From the NCBI GenBank assembly GCA_030737875.1, contig CM060910.1, positions 65,976,501 to 66,040,500 of the forward strand: a DNA stretch of 64,000 nt, given 5' to 3'. The notes below the pieces were generated by a model. It was given only the letters and a program-made list of their open reading frames with translations. It was not told where the DNA came from and ran no database searches. Position 1 is the stretch's first letter. The number at the start of each line of letters is the position of its first letter. This document shows, piece after piece, positions 22,197-33,174 of the stretch. The position numbers and the translations under genes are program-made. The stretch is from Allium sativum. Lineage: Eukaryota; Streptophyta; Magnoliopsida; Asparagales; Amaryllidaceae.

Positions 22197-23289
22197 ACAC
22201 ACTATAATCCCCTTAAGACCTAATTTCCCTCATTCTCTTCGTTCAACTCTCAGCCGCCAAAACAAAAAAAAAACGTGCCTTCCTCGAACCGAATTCACTC
22301 ATTTTAAAATCCATCTAAAATCAAAAAGGGATCCTAAAATCTAGAAACGAGATCCACAAACATTCTTTGGCCTTGAGCTTCACGTCGGCCTCCGTAGTTT
22401 TGGTCTCGGCGATGATTTCTGGAGCTCCACTTTCGAGCGACGGAGTTGGTCTGAGGGTAGCCGGCGATTCAAGGGACGGATGTAGAGGGCTGTGTTCACC
22501 GTGATGCTGATGATGGTTGTTGGCGAGGTCGGCATGTAAGGACGACGGAGCTCTGATGCTCGGACGCGGGAAACTGAAGCAGTGAAGGGAGAAATGGTGG
22601 AGTTTACTGGGTTCATTTCTGGCAGTTTGGGGTGGTTGTGATGATGAGAAGTCGGTGCCGAGGAAATCAGTTTTTGGGGAGCATCAGACAATGGCGTGGG
22701 GGAGTTTGACAGTAAATGGCGTATTTGAATGAGCAGGTTGAGGTGATGAGAAGGATACTGTTCAAGGAAACATGCTGTTGTTCAAGGCGTGGATACACAA
22801 CAGTCATGGGAAGGAGGAGCCTGAAGTTTTGTCATGCAGTTGAACACTGGTTTGCATATGACGAAGGATGTTCACTGTATTAGTAAGTGAGGAAGTTTTG
22901 AGTAGGAGATTGGGTGCGTGTGGATGTATTTGATGATGGGAGGTGAAGTAGGGAGCTTGATGGATTTAACATAATCGGTTATGGCTTTTGAGAGCAAATT
23001 TTGAAGCTATACACGCTGGAAGAAGAAGCTTGAGCAGATTTAAAGAATGTTGGGCCAGGTTCTGATCGGTGAAGTCTGCGGGCTTGGGTTCTAAAAGGTG
23101 TTGTTGGGCTGAGTAAATGGGCATACGTTATCCAAATACAATAAAACAGGGCCCGTTACGATCATATGGACGGACACTATACAATGCAACAGGTCTGGAG
23201 TGTTTCGGAGCTTGTCTGGATTTATGATGGAATAAAACGTCGAATCTGAATTGACGACCGTTTACCGTTATTAACGATGATCGTCCAAT

Positions 23290-23304
23290 GTGAGTAAAAC
23301 TCAC
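23290..23304. promoter_or_regulatory. GTGAGT-N3-ACTCAC palindrome in the B 5' LTR
   Basis: A perfect inverted repeat of a 5' splice-site consensus around AAA. Present again at 29285-29299 (3' LTR of B). In C it appears at 37009-37023 with a TAT or ATA centre depending on strand. Confidence 0.6.
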
Positions 23305-25074
23305 CAACTCTGAACTGTTATATTTTTCTAACGTATATTTAGAACTGATAATTATCTGTTGATTGATGTGTGTTAACTGTTTGGTTGAATTGCGTATGTA
23401 TTGGTTGAAATTTTAGATAACGATATTTATATATATCGTTAATCAAATATTGATTCTGTTTATCAGAATATTTTATATTCATATTGTTTAACATCTGTGA
23501 TGCAGGGAAATAGGTTGGAGGAATCCAACAGGATTCCTCAACATTTATTTTACTGTTTTTCATATATTGTGATATAAGATGTGTTATATAATCTGTTTGA
23601 TTATGTGTGTTTAAACGATATCGATCATTGCGGTTTTCTATTTTAAATATCATAAGAGACCCTAGGATGTAAAAAGAATTATTTCAATGTATATTGAAAT
23701 AAAGGGATTTTATAAAATCAACAGATTTTATAAAAAGAAATATTTCGAAAGTAAAAAAAGGAAAATGTTTATAAAACGAATAGAGTTTTATAAAAGGGAA
23801 AAATGTTGATAAAACGAATAGAATAGAATAAAGGAATATTTATTTAGAAAATAAATTGAATTAATAAAGGACTATATATTTAGGAAATAAATAGGATTTA
23901 TAAAAAAAGGAAGTTGACGAGATATAAAAGAGTTAATCGAATTTAGTTAATCGAATATGGTTAGTCTAATAGAGTTAATCAGACATAGTTATTTAGGATA
24001 ATTTACCATTTTGCCTGACTACTAGCGTAATTTGCAGGGCTGCAGATAGCCTACGGCGGTCGGATGTTTCCTGAGGGAATCAGGCGTAACCATTGTGATT
24101 GCTGCGATCTAGAGTTAAGCAAATAGAGTTATTAAATTGGAGTTAATCAAAATGCAGTTAAACAGAAATTGGAAACTGACTAGAGATTAATAAGTTGAAT
24201 GGTTTCCTGAGTATCGATCTGATGTTGGTTTCGGCCTTCGGGGTTTATATTTAGGAAGTTGTTCTCTTGTTAGTTTATAGTTAGAGTCTGATAGATGTGG
24301 GATGATAGTGATATGTAAATAAACAATGGAAATGTTTTTTAGTGTTAATAACATATATTTTCTAAACATAGAAAATAAGGAAATGTGAATATATATATAT
24401 ATATATATATGTTAAATGATGATTGATCGATATATTTTCCATCTGGAAATAATATCGTTGTTTACACACCTGTTTTTCTTTGATAGTTAACTCACCGACT
24501 ATCGAAGTTTTGACCATTTTAACGTTGTTAATATGGAGAGACCGGTTGGATTATTATCCGAAGAACCACTCCGTATTGGCATAAGCGTTGCGAATCATAT
24601 ATGCCAGAGATAATTGAAGACGGAGTAAAGTGCAAGGGATGTTGTATAAATCTTAGATAACAGTTCCTAAGATGGATATACTGAATAGTGCCTTCGGTTT
24701 GTCCAGTCCCAGGACGACTTGTATGGAAGAAGGTCTGACAAAGTATATCCAATAGATTGCGTAAGTTGATCTCTTCAAACGTATTCACGTTTGGTGGCAG
24801 AGGAATTCGTTTCTCTTAGCTGTATAACCGTGGTATTTTTGGGGAAATCAATTTGTGATTTGGCTGGTATGACGATGTGACATTCTAAGTGAATGAAGAT
24901 GTGGCATGTAAGAGGTAAGCGTAGCTTCTAGCCTCACATCCGGTAAATGACAGAAATCAGGCAGGCAACATGACTATGTAGGTCTCACCTATTAGGGTGT
25001 ATAATCACCTGATCTAAAGTTTCATTTACTTCTAAAAATCTATTGTTGATGTTGTCCCATTCGGGAAACGGTTG

Positions 25075-25265
25075 CTGATCCCAACCGTTGGTGACATACA
25101 TTCGATACACTCAAGCGAAATGAGTGGTCGGTCATGTGTGGCCGGGTTGCAAGATGTTCTTGTTGAACCCAGTGTGTTCCTTTCTAGAGGTACACTAGCG
25201 AAAGGTGGTTCCATACCTTGTCATAGTTGGAAATCCATTACCCAATATGTGCTAGCGGTTTTGAT
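25075..25265 (+). other. Hairpin-rich block of the B LTR
   Basis: One hairpin pairs GGGTT with AACCC and CAAGA with TCTTG around a short loop (about 25144-25170). Another pairs CCTTTC with GAAAGG and TAG with CTA (about 25179-25203). The block ends near GCGGTTTTGATTGTA, a motif shared with A. The 3' LTR copy (about 31070-31255) has a longer outer stem, CCGGGTT with AACCCGG. C carries the homologous hairpin with CTGGGTT and AACCCAG. Confidence 0.6.
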
Positions 25266-25749
25266 TGTATACTATATATGTAGAACGTGGGATAAAGCGT
25301 TTCTGCTATATGATTATTATATTGTGGTTGATAGACATTATTATAATAGCAAAAGATTTTTGATATAAAGATATTTTGGATTCTCATAAGGGAAAAACCC
25401 GTTCCGTTATACGGCGTGGTCTTATGAGATATCGTTTACTTGTTCGAACTGTTTTAAACTGTTTTACTCATACCAGTCCCATGACTGACCCGGAGTTTAT
25501 TTTGTTTTGTTTTCCCTAAACTCTTGGGTGCCCAATTTTGTACGGGCAGTCAAGTAGTCGGGATTTACAGATACTTGAAGAGCTGGAGCAGGAGGCTTCA
25601 GGATCATATAGCTATAATTTATTTCCGCTGTGTTGTAAGTACTGTACTTGATGATGATATGTATATTCAAGTACAATCTTTTATTTCAAAGATATGTTAT
25701 CTATTATATGTTATTCGTTCCGCTGTAAGGTTCGTGTTACTCTGATGTT

Positions 25750-25779
25750 GTGTTCTTCTTCTTCTTCTTCTTCTTCTTC
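25750..25779. repeat. TTC microsatellite near the 3' end of the B 5' LTR
   Basis: A run of CTT/TTC trinucleotides, longer here than in the 3' LTR copy at about 31745-31760. Confidence 0.85.
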
Positions 25780-25915
25780 TATTCTAAGTTTCTATCTTAT
25801 CTTTCCGCACCCTCTAATTTCTTTCTATTAGATTTCTATTTTTCCAGTGTAATTGGGGTTGGACTTGTGTTATTTGGTCAGCTCAAATTGAACCGGAATT
25901 TCGGGTTACTACAGT

Positions 25916-25927
25916 TGGTATCAGAGC
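25916..25927 (+). other. Primer binding site of element B
   Basis: TGGTATCAGAGC two bases after the 5' LTR end, the plant initiator-Met tRNA primer site. Confidence 0.93.
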
Positions 25928-25929
25928 TT

Positions 25930-25991
25930 AAGGTTAAGTAATTACCTTGGCTCTGTGGCGTGACTCAGTAGAGATGGGGTTAGTAATACCC
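25930..25991 (+). other. Twin leader hairpins of element B
   Basis: Hairpin 1 (25930-25948) pairs AAGGT with ACCTT around TAAGTAATT. Hairpin 2 (25977-25991) pairs GGGT with ACCC around TAGTAAT. Both lie just past the primer site, as in A and C. Confidence 0.7.
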
Positions 25992-27275
25992 TAGATTGAG
26001 TTGAGTGTATATATATGAGCGCGTATTTTAGATGATATAAAAATAATTTTATATTGTAAAGATTTATGGGTTTAGTAGTTTATGAGTTCCGGTCAATCAG
26101 TTTGATCCACTGTATCGGTAGGAGTTTATAAACACTCAAATACGATGGGTCAGCACGATATGTTTTGAAATAGGGTAAATGAAAATAATTTTACCCAAAG
26201 TATATTTTGATATATATTGGATATATTGGTTGATATATAATCGAATAAGATTATAAAAATGTGAAATGGTTATGTAAATAACCAATCAGAATTCAGATAA
26301 ATATAATGAATTGAATTAAATCTGAAATTTAAATCAGAATTGAAATTGAAACCCTGGAAATTTGGAACAGAGTTTGTAAATAGACTTGGATTAAATATAT
26401 GTAAATTTTAAGATTCTAGGAGATTTTAAATTGTATTCCAAGAAATTGTGAATGATATTTTGAACTGATTTCAAAATAAAAGTGTTTAAGAATGATTTTT
26501 AAAGTGATATAGCATTGAACTCACTTCAATAGCTGGGAAATAACCCCGATGATGAGCTAGACATCATCGGTGTTCATTTTCGAGTTGCTGAGTGACGGAT
26601 TACTACCAAAGGAATTTGTTTTTGAATTGTTTTGAGAAAAACAAAGCTGTTTAGAACTCCCAGAATTTGGTTTGTTTAATTTAAGACAAATTAAATAGGA
26701 ATTTGTAAAAGCAAATTGGAATTAAAGTAAAGCCAGTTAAGTGGTAATAGAAATTGATTTGAAATGATATTATGTTGGTGAGTTAAGGATTCGAGATCAA
26801 GAACGAAACTTGAGTTTGAAGTGAAAATTTGGCTTGGTAAAAAATGAATGGTTGTGTTGGAGATAAAAGTGATTTCAGAATTTGATTGGGATAACATTGG
26901 TATATGCTGAGTTGATAGCATATGGAAGTGATAGAGTTGATATGCCCGACAAAAAGGTACAAGTTTATATTTCATATGGTATGAGATTTTGATGAGCCGA
27001 ATTGGCGAGCCGCTTAGCTGTTTGATTTTCTTTTGGGTTGGAGATGGCCCAGAGAGGCGAGTTGTGGTTGTACCGATTGAGCCGTACAACGGAGGTGCTG
27101 GCGAATTTTTTTGAAAAGTTAAGGCGTTAGAAAATTTTCAGGATTTTTGAAAATTTTCGTTGATAAGGATTAATTAATATTTTAATTGAAATTAAATTGG
27201 TTCAGTTGAAACTGAAGTGAAGAAGTGAACAAATAAGTTCTAACCGGTCGATAGGGTTTGTTTTCTACCTTAGCA

Positions 27276-27310
27276 ATTTCGAGGACGAAATTATTTTAAG
27301 TGGGGAAGAA
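27276..27310 (+). other. Polypurine tract and preceding palindrome of element B
   Basis: ATTTCGAGGACGAAAT (27276-27291) is a short palindrome. AAGTGGGGAAGAA (27298-27310) is the purine tract that abuts the 3' LTR. Confidence 0.87.
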
Positions 27311-30300
27311 TGTAATGACCCGCATTTTTAGAGGTATAATAATTTATTTATTTCATTATTTAAATAGTTATTTAGAGAATTTAATGGTCGTTTAATTAAA
27401 TAACTTGGATATATTTAATTCTGAAATAATCAGAATTGGTTGAAATGGCGATATGGTGTGAATCGGGGAAATTCGAAATATATAATTAAGTTTAAAATTT
27501 GAATTACGATAACAAATATATTTAATTAACGACAGTCGAACGTATAAATTATATTATAATTAAAATCGAGCTCAAAATGGCGCGGCAGTTCACTATTTGG
27601 CGATTTGAACTTCAACTGAATGTACAGGGTTCGTTTTAAATCGGATTTTTGTGAAACAAGAAACGTACGGAGCTGGTGGAGTATATCTTTCTAGTGGAAG
27701 AGAAAAATCGGGATTTCGCCGTGTAGATTTTGATTCATGTCCAAATCAAATATTCAGAAAAACAGCGGTATATTCGTTCATGGCCATAACGGTTATTTAA
27801 AAATATTTGAATATCGGTTGTGAATTTAGACAAGGTTCTTTTGAGACATAACGATAATTTAATTTTTGGAATTTTACTGTAATATTTAATTAATAAAATA
27901 AGCAACGTTTTATTTGGAGTATTTTGCACTCTATAATCAACATTTTGAGGTTTCACAATATGAGTTCACCGACCGGTATTTTTATATTTTTGAAATCGTG
28001 ATACCTTGGTCGACACGACGGTAATGTTATTTCTGTCGATAGCAATCCGTACATTGACCAAGTTCTAGGCAACGAGTACCGAATAGTGTAAGACCTAAAA
28101 TAAAAATATCCTAACTTGTTTCAAGGCAAGCAGTCCACGTTTGCATTGATTCTCAGCCACAAATTGAATAAAGAGAAGTCCCCATAAATAACACACTATA
28201 ATCCCCTTAAGACCTAATTTCCCTCATTCACTTCGTTCAACTCTCAGCCGCCAAAAGAAAAAAAAAAACGTGCCTTCCTCAAACCGAATTCGCTCATTTT
28301 AAAATCCATCTAAAATCAAAAAGGGATCCTAAAATCTAGAAACGAGATCCACAAACATTCTCTGGCCTTGAGCTTCACGTCGGCCTCCGTAGTTTTGGTC
28401 TTGGCGATGATTTCTGGAGCTCCACTTTCGAACGACGGAGTTGGTCTGAGGGTAGCCGGCGATTCAAGGGACGGATGTAGAGGGCTGTGTTCACCATGAT
28501 GTTGATGATGGTTGTTGGCGAGGTCGGCATGTAAGGACGACGGAGCTCTGATGCTCGGACGTGGGAAACCAAAGCAGTGAAGGGAGAAATGGTGGAGTTT
28601 ACTGGGTTCATTTCTGGCAGTTTGGGGTGGTTGTGATGATGAGAAGTCGGTGCTGAGGAAATCAGTTTTTGGGGAGCATCAGACAATGGCATCGGGGAGT
28701 TTGACAGTAAATGGTGTATTTGAATGAGACGGTTGAGGTGATGAGAAGGATACTGTTCAAGGAAACATGCTGTTGTTCAAGGCGTGGATACACAACAGTC
28801 ATGGGAAGGAGGAGCCTGAAGTTTTGTCATGCAGTTGAATACTGGTTTGCATATGACCAAGGATGTTCACTGTATTAGTATGTGAGGAAGTTTTGAGTAG
28901 GAGATTGGGTGCGTGTGGATGTATTGGATGATGGGAGGTGAAGTAGGGAGCTTGATGGATTTAACATAATCGGTTATGGATTTTGAGAGCAACTTTTGAA
29001 GCTATACACGCTGGAAGAAGAAGCTTGAGCATATTTAAAGAATGCTGGGCCAGGTTCTGATCGGTGAAGTCTGCGGGCTTGGGTTCTAAAAGGTGTTGTT
29101 GGGCTGAGTAAATGGGCATACGTTATCCAAATACAATGAAACATGGTCCGTTACGATCATATGGACGGACACTATACAATGCAATGGGTCTGGAGTATTT
29201 TGGAGCTTGTCTGGATTTATGATGGAATAAAACGTCGAATCTGAATTGACGACCGTTTACCGTTATTAACGATGATCTTCCAATGTGAGTAAAACTCACC
29301 AACTCTGAACAGTTATATTTTTCTAATGTATATTTAGAACTGATAATTATCTGTCGATTGATGTGTGTTAACTGTTTGGTTGAATTGCGTATGTATTGGT
29401 TGAAATTTTAGATAACGATATTTATATATATCGTTAATCAAATATTGATTCTGTTTATCAGAATATTTTATATTCGTATTGTTTAACATATGTGATGCAG
29501 GGAAACAGGTTGGAGAAATCCAACATGATTCCTCAACATTTATTTTACTATTTTTCATATATTGTGATATATGATGTGTTATATAATCTGTTTGATTATG
29601 TGTGTTTAAACGATATCGATCATTGTGGTTTGCTATTTTAAATATCATAAGAGACCCTAGGATGTAAAAAGAATTATTTCAATGTATATTGAAATAAAGG
29701 GATTTTATAAAATCAACAGATTTTTTAAAAAGAAATATTTCGAAAGTAAAAAAAGGAAAATGTTTATAAAACGAATAGAGTTTTATAAAAGGGAAAAATG
29801 TTGATAAAACGAATAGAATAAAGGAATATTTATTTAGAAAATAAATAGAATTAATAAAGGAATATTTATTTAGGAAATAAATAGGATTTATAAAAAAAGG
29901 AAGTTGACGAGATATAAAAGAGTTAATCGAATTTAGTTAATCGAATATGGTTAGTCGAATAGAGTTAATCAGACATAGTTATTTAGGATAAGTTACCATT
30001 TTGCACAACTGCTACCGTAATTCGCAGGGCGGCAGATAGCCTACGGCGGTCGGATGTTTCCTGAGGGAATCAGGCGTAACCATTGTGATCGCTGCGATCT
30101 AGAGTTAAGCAAATAGAGTTATTCAATTAGAGTTAATCGAAATGGAGTTAAACAGAAATTGGAAACTGACTAGAGATTAATAAGTTGAATGGTTTCCTGA
30201 GTATCGATCTGATGTTGGTTTCGGCCTTCGGGGTTTATACTTAGGAAGTTGTTCTCTTGTTAGTTTATAGTTAGAGTCTGATAGATGTGGGATGATAGTG

Positions 30301-31893
30301 ATATGTAAATAAACAATGGAAATGTTTTCTAGTGTTAATAACATATATTTTCTAAACATAGAAAATAAGGAAATGTGAATATATATATATATATATATAT
30401 ATGTTAAATGATGATTGATCGATATAATTTCCATCTGGAAATAATATCGTTGTTTGCACACCTGTTTTTCTTTGATAGTTAACTCACCAACTATCGAAGT
30501 TTTGACCATTTTAACGTTGTTAATATGGAGAGACCGGTTGGATTATTATCCGAAGAACTACTCCGTATTGGCATAAGCGTTGCGAATCTTATATGCCAAA
30601 GATAATTGAAGACGGAGTAAAGTGCAAGGGCTGTTGTATAAATCTTAGATAACAGTGCCTAAGATGGATATACTGAATAGTGCCTTTGGTTTGTCCAGTC
30701 CCAGGACGACTTGTATGGAAGAAGGTCTGACAGAGTATATCCAATAAATCGCGTAAGTTGATCTATTCAAACTTATTCACGTTTGGTGGCGGAGGAATTC
30801 GTTTCTCTTAGCTGTATACCGATGGTATTTTTGGGCAAATCAATTTGTGATTTGGCTGGTATGACGATGTGACATTCTAAGTGAATGAAGAAGTGGCATG
30901 TAAGAGATAAGCGTAGCTTCTAGCCTCACATCCGGTAAATGACAAAAATCGGGCAGGCAGCATGGATATGTAGGTCTCACCTATTAGGGTGTATAATCAC
31001 CTTATCTAGAGTTTCATTTACTTCTAAAAATCTATTGTTAATGCTGTCCCATTCGGGAAACGGTTGCTGATCCCAACCGTTGGTGATATACATTCGATAC
31101 ACTCAAGCGAAATGAGTGGTCGGTCATGTGTGGCCGGGTTGCAAGATGTTCTTGTTGAACCCGGTGTATTCCTTTCTAGAGGTACACTAGCGAAAGGTGG
31201 TTCCATACCTTGTCATAGTTGGAAATCCATTACCCAATACGTGTTTGCGGTTTTGATTGTATACTATATGTGTAGAACGTGAGATAAAGCGTTTCTGCTA
31301 TATGATTATTATATTGTGGTTCATAGACATTATTATAATATCAAAAGGTTTTTGATATAAAGATATTTTGGATTCTCATAAGGGAAAAACCCGTTCCGTT
31401 ATACGGCGTGGTCTTATGAGATATCGTTTACTTGTTCGAACTGTTTTAAACTGTTTTACTCATACCAGTCCCATGACTGACCCGAAGTTTATTTTGTTTT
31501 GTTTTCCCTAAACTCTTGGGTGCCCATTTTTTTACGGGTAGTCAAGTAGTCGGGATTTACAGATACTTGAAGAGCTGGAGTAGGAGGCTTCAGGATCATA
31601 TAGCTATAGTTTATTTCCGCTGTGTTGTAAGTGCTGTACTTGATGATGATATGTATATTCAAGTACAATCTTTTATTTCAAAGATATGTTATCTATTATA
31701 TGCTATTCGTTCCGCTGTAAGGTTTGTGTTACTCTGATGTTGTGTTCTTCTTCTTCTTCTATTCTAAGTTTCTATCTTATCTTTCCTCACCCTCTAATTT
31801 CTTTCTATTAGTTTTCTGGTTTTCCAGTGTAATTGGGGTTGGACTTGTGTTATTTGGTTAGCTCAAATTGGACCGGAATTTCGGGTCACTACA
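27311..31893 (+). repeat. 3' LTR of element B (4583 bp)
   Basis: Copy of 21285-25913. Ends ACTACA at 31893, followed by the duplication ggtct. TATA altered to CATAAATA. AT microsatellite at about 30378-30402. Confidence 0.94.
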
Positions 31894-32290
31894 GGTCTTT
31901 TAATCTACATACCTGAATCTAGGTTGGTTCAGGGCTTCTATTATCACCAGAAGTGGATTTCTGGTATTCTATCTTAAATACTCGAATTTGGGTTGGTTCA
32001 GGACTTCTATTATTATCAGAAGTGGATTTTTGGTCTTTTACCTTAAATACCCGAATCTAGGTTGATTCAGGACTTCTAGTATTACCAAAAGTGGATTTCT
32101 GGTCTTTTACCTTAAATACCCGAATCTGGGTTGGTTCAATATTTCTATTCTTTCCAAAAAGTGGATTTCTAGCCTCTTGCTAAATTCTTCTATTATTGCC
32201 AAAGAAGAACTCCTGGTCTTTCATTAAATACCTGAACATGGGTGGTTCGGGACTTCCCCTATTTCCAAAAAAGCGAAGTTACAGTTTTTC
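31894..32290 (+). repeat. 69-bp tandem array of H (continued)
   Basis: Units begin near 31946, 32015, 32084 and 32153, a strict 69-bp spacing, then decay near 32198 and 32264. Each contains GTGGATTTCTGGTC, ACCTTAAATACCCGAATCT and GGTTGGTTCAG. The array began before 21285 and was split by B. It lies downstream of the H pol, so it belongs to its 3' untranslated part. Confidence 0.85.
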
Positions 32291-33174
32291 ATTATGAACC
32301 CCCAAGTACAGGTCTTCTGGTCTCCCATTCCATATCCAGTAGAAAGTTTTAAAATCCTCCATCGGGATGGTATCATGAACATCTAATTACGAACTCCAGT
32401 GCTAAGGATGAAATCTATATACGCTCGACAACCAGGAAGTTTTCTAAGCACCACTCCTTATTTTCCCAATAAAATACAAAGTATTAATGATTGTGAAATA
32501 GAAGATACTGGTATAATAAACTATTATGGCTCAATCTCAGGTGACATCTTACCTAATACGGGAGAAAATATCTTTAGAAACTATATAAAGATTAAAAGAC
32601 TAACACAAAGTATTAGTTGTTGGAATTTATGCAGGGAAAGCGCGAATAAGAATTTAGGCAATGATGACGCAAGATGAAGAAGGAAAGACTGACTTGAAAA
32701 GTCAGAGACGCCCCTTCACTAGGGAGGCAAATGTTACTGCCAAAATTCAACACCAAAAACAGGCTGTCGGTAAAGGGGTATTGAACCGCCACCAACATAG
32801 AAGAATGATTCGAAATCATAGACCCGACACTAGGCAATAACCGATATCACAAGAGATGCATTTGGAACAACAAGCATCCAACACCCTCATAAAAGGAGAA
32901 AGCTTGGAATCAGTGTGATGGAAGGAAACCGTGTTGAGATTCCAACATGAAAGGAACCTAACGTAAGATCAACTCTGGAAGGAAAATTACTTGAACCCAG
33001 AAGCGAACAGAATGATAAAAGGAATCAAGCCAAACTAAGGAATACGAAAGGGTTATTGATATTAATTTGCTTAATACCGCTAAAAAAGAAGACGCCGCCG
33101 CCAAGGGTATAGGAAATCAGAACATGAGAGGAACCTCCGAAAACCAGCTGTCGAGACCAAAGTTTGATGATCAC
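32291..33174 (+). other. Remaining 3' region of H up to element C
   Basis: No recognised protein or RNA. Frames at 32399-32677 (92 codons) and 33067-33264 (65 codons) have no motif I recognise and probably reflect the less AT-rich base composition. Bases 33170-33174 (atcac) would be the left target duplication of C; the partner lies outside the window. No LTR of H is visible. Confidence 0.5.

Larger units (their letters stand above)
21285..25913 (+). repeat. 5' LTR of element B (4629 bp)
   Basis: TG...CA ends, matched by 27311-31893 with few differences: an indel of roughly 35 bp near 21395, a shorter TTC run in the 3' copy, and scattered substitutions. Contains the TATA box at 22189, a GC-richer leader to about 22700, the GTGAGT palindrome at 23290, and a hairpin-rich block at about 25080-25260. 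Frames within it (for example 22380-22691 minus and 25072-25368 plus) are duplicated simply because the LTR is. Confidence 0.94.
25914..27310 (+). other. Internal region of element B, non-coding
   Basis: 1397 bp without recognisable retrotransposon proteins. The first 80 bp contain the primer site and two hairpins and match C closely. The middle is AT-rich with only short frames; an antisense frame 26691-27089 is Ser/Thr/Asn-rich without a domain. The block 27091-27130 resembles ones in A and C and ends in TAG. Confidence 0.8.
21285..31893 (+). mobile_element. Element B: non-autonomous LTR retrotransposon with 4.6-kb LTRs
   Basis: Complete plus-strand element with perfect 5-bp duplication ggtct (21280-21284 and 31894-31898). 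LTRs at 21285-25913 and 27311-31893 start TGTAATGACCCGC and end ACTACA. The internal part is only 1397 bp and carries no gag or pol. Primer site, polypurine tract and TATA box are present. U3 motifs (AAATGGCGCGG, TGTACAGG, TTTTAAATCGGATTT) and leader hairpins tie it to A and C, which I take as one related lineage of large non-autonomous elements. Confidence 0.94.

Noticed and set aside
22380..22691. 103-codon antisense frame, repeated at 28375-28692
   Set aside because: Opposite to LTR transcription, low-complexity Ser/Pro/Arg composition, present twice only as part of the LTR pair.
25072..25368. 98-codon frame in the B 5' LTR, also at 31064-31282
   Set aside because: The second copy is truncated, the block is full of hairpins, and homologous LTR sequence in C does not keep the frame.
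32399..32677. 92-codon frame in the H 3' region as a possible host or extra-ORF gene
   Set aside because: No recognisable domain, no promoter or neighbour support, inside a retrotransposon untranslated region.
33170..33174. atcac before C equals atcac before F (60982-60986), hinting at one element spanning both
   Set aside because: C and F are different families with unrelated LTRs, and the bases before F are explained by the E integrase coding sequence. Chance match of 5 bp.
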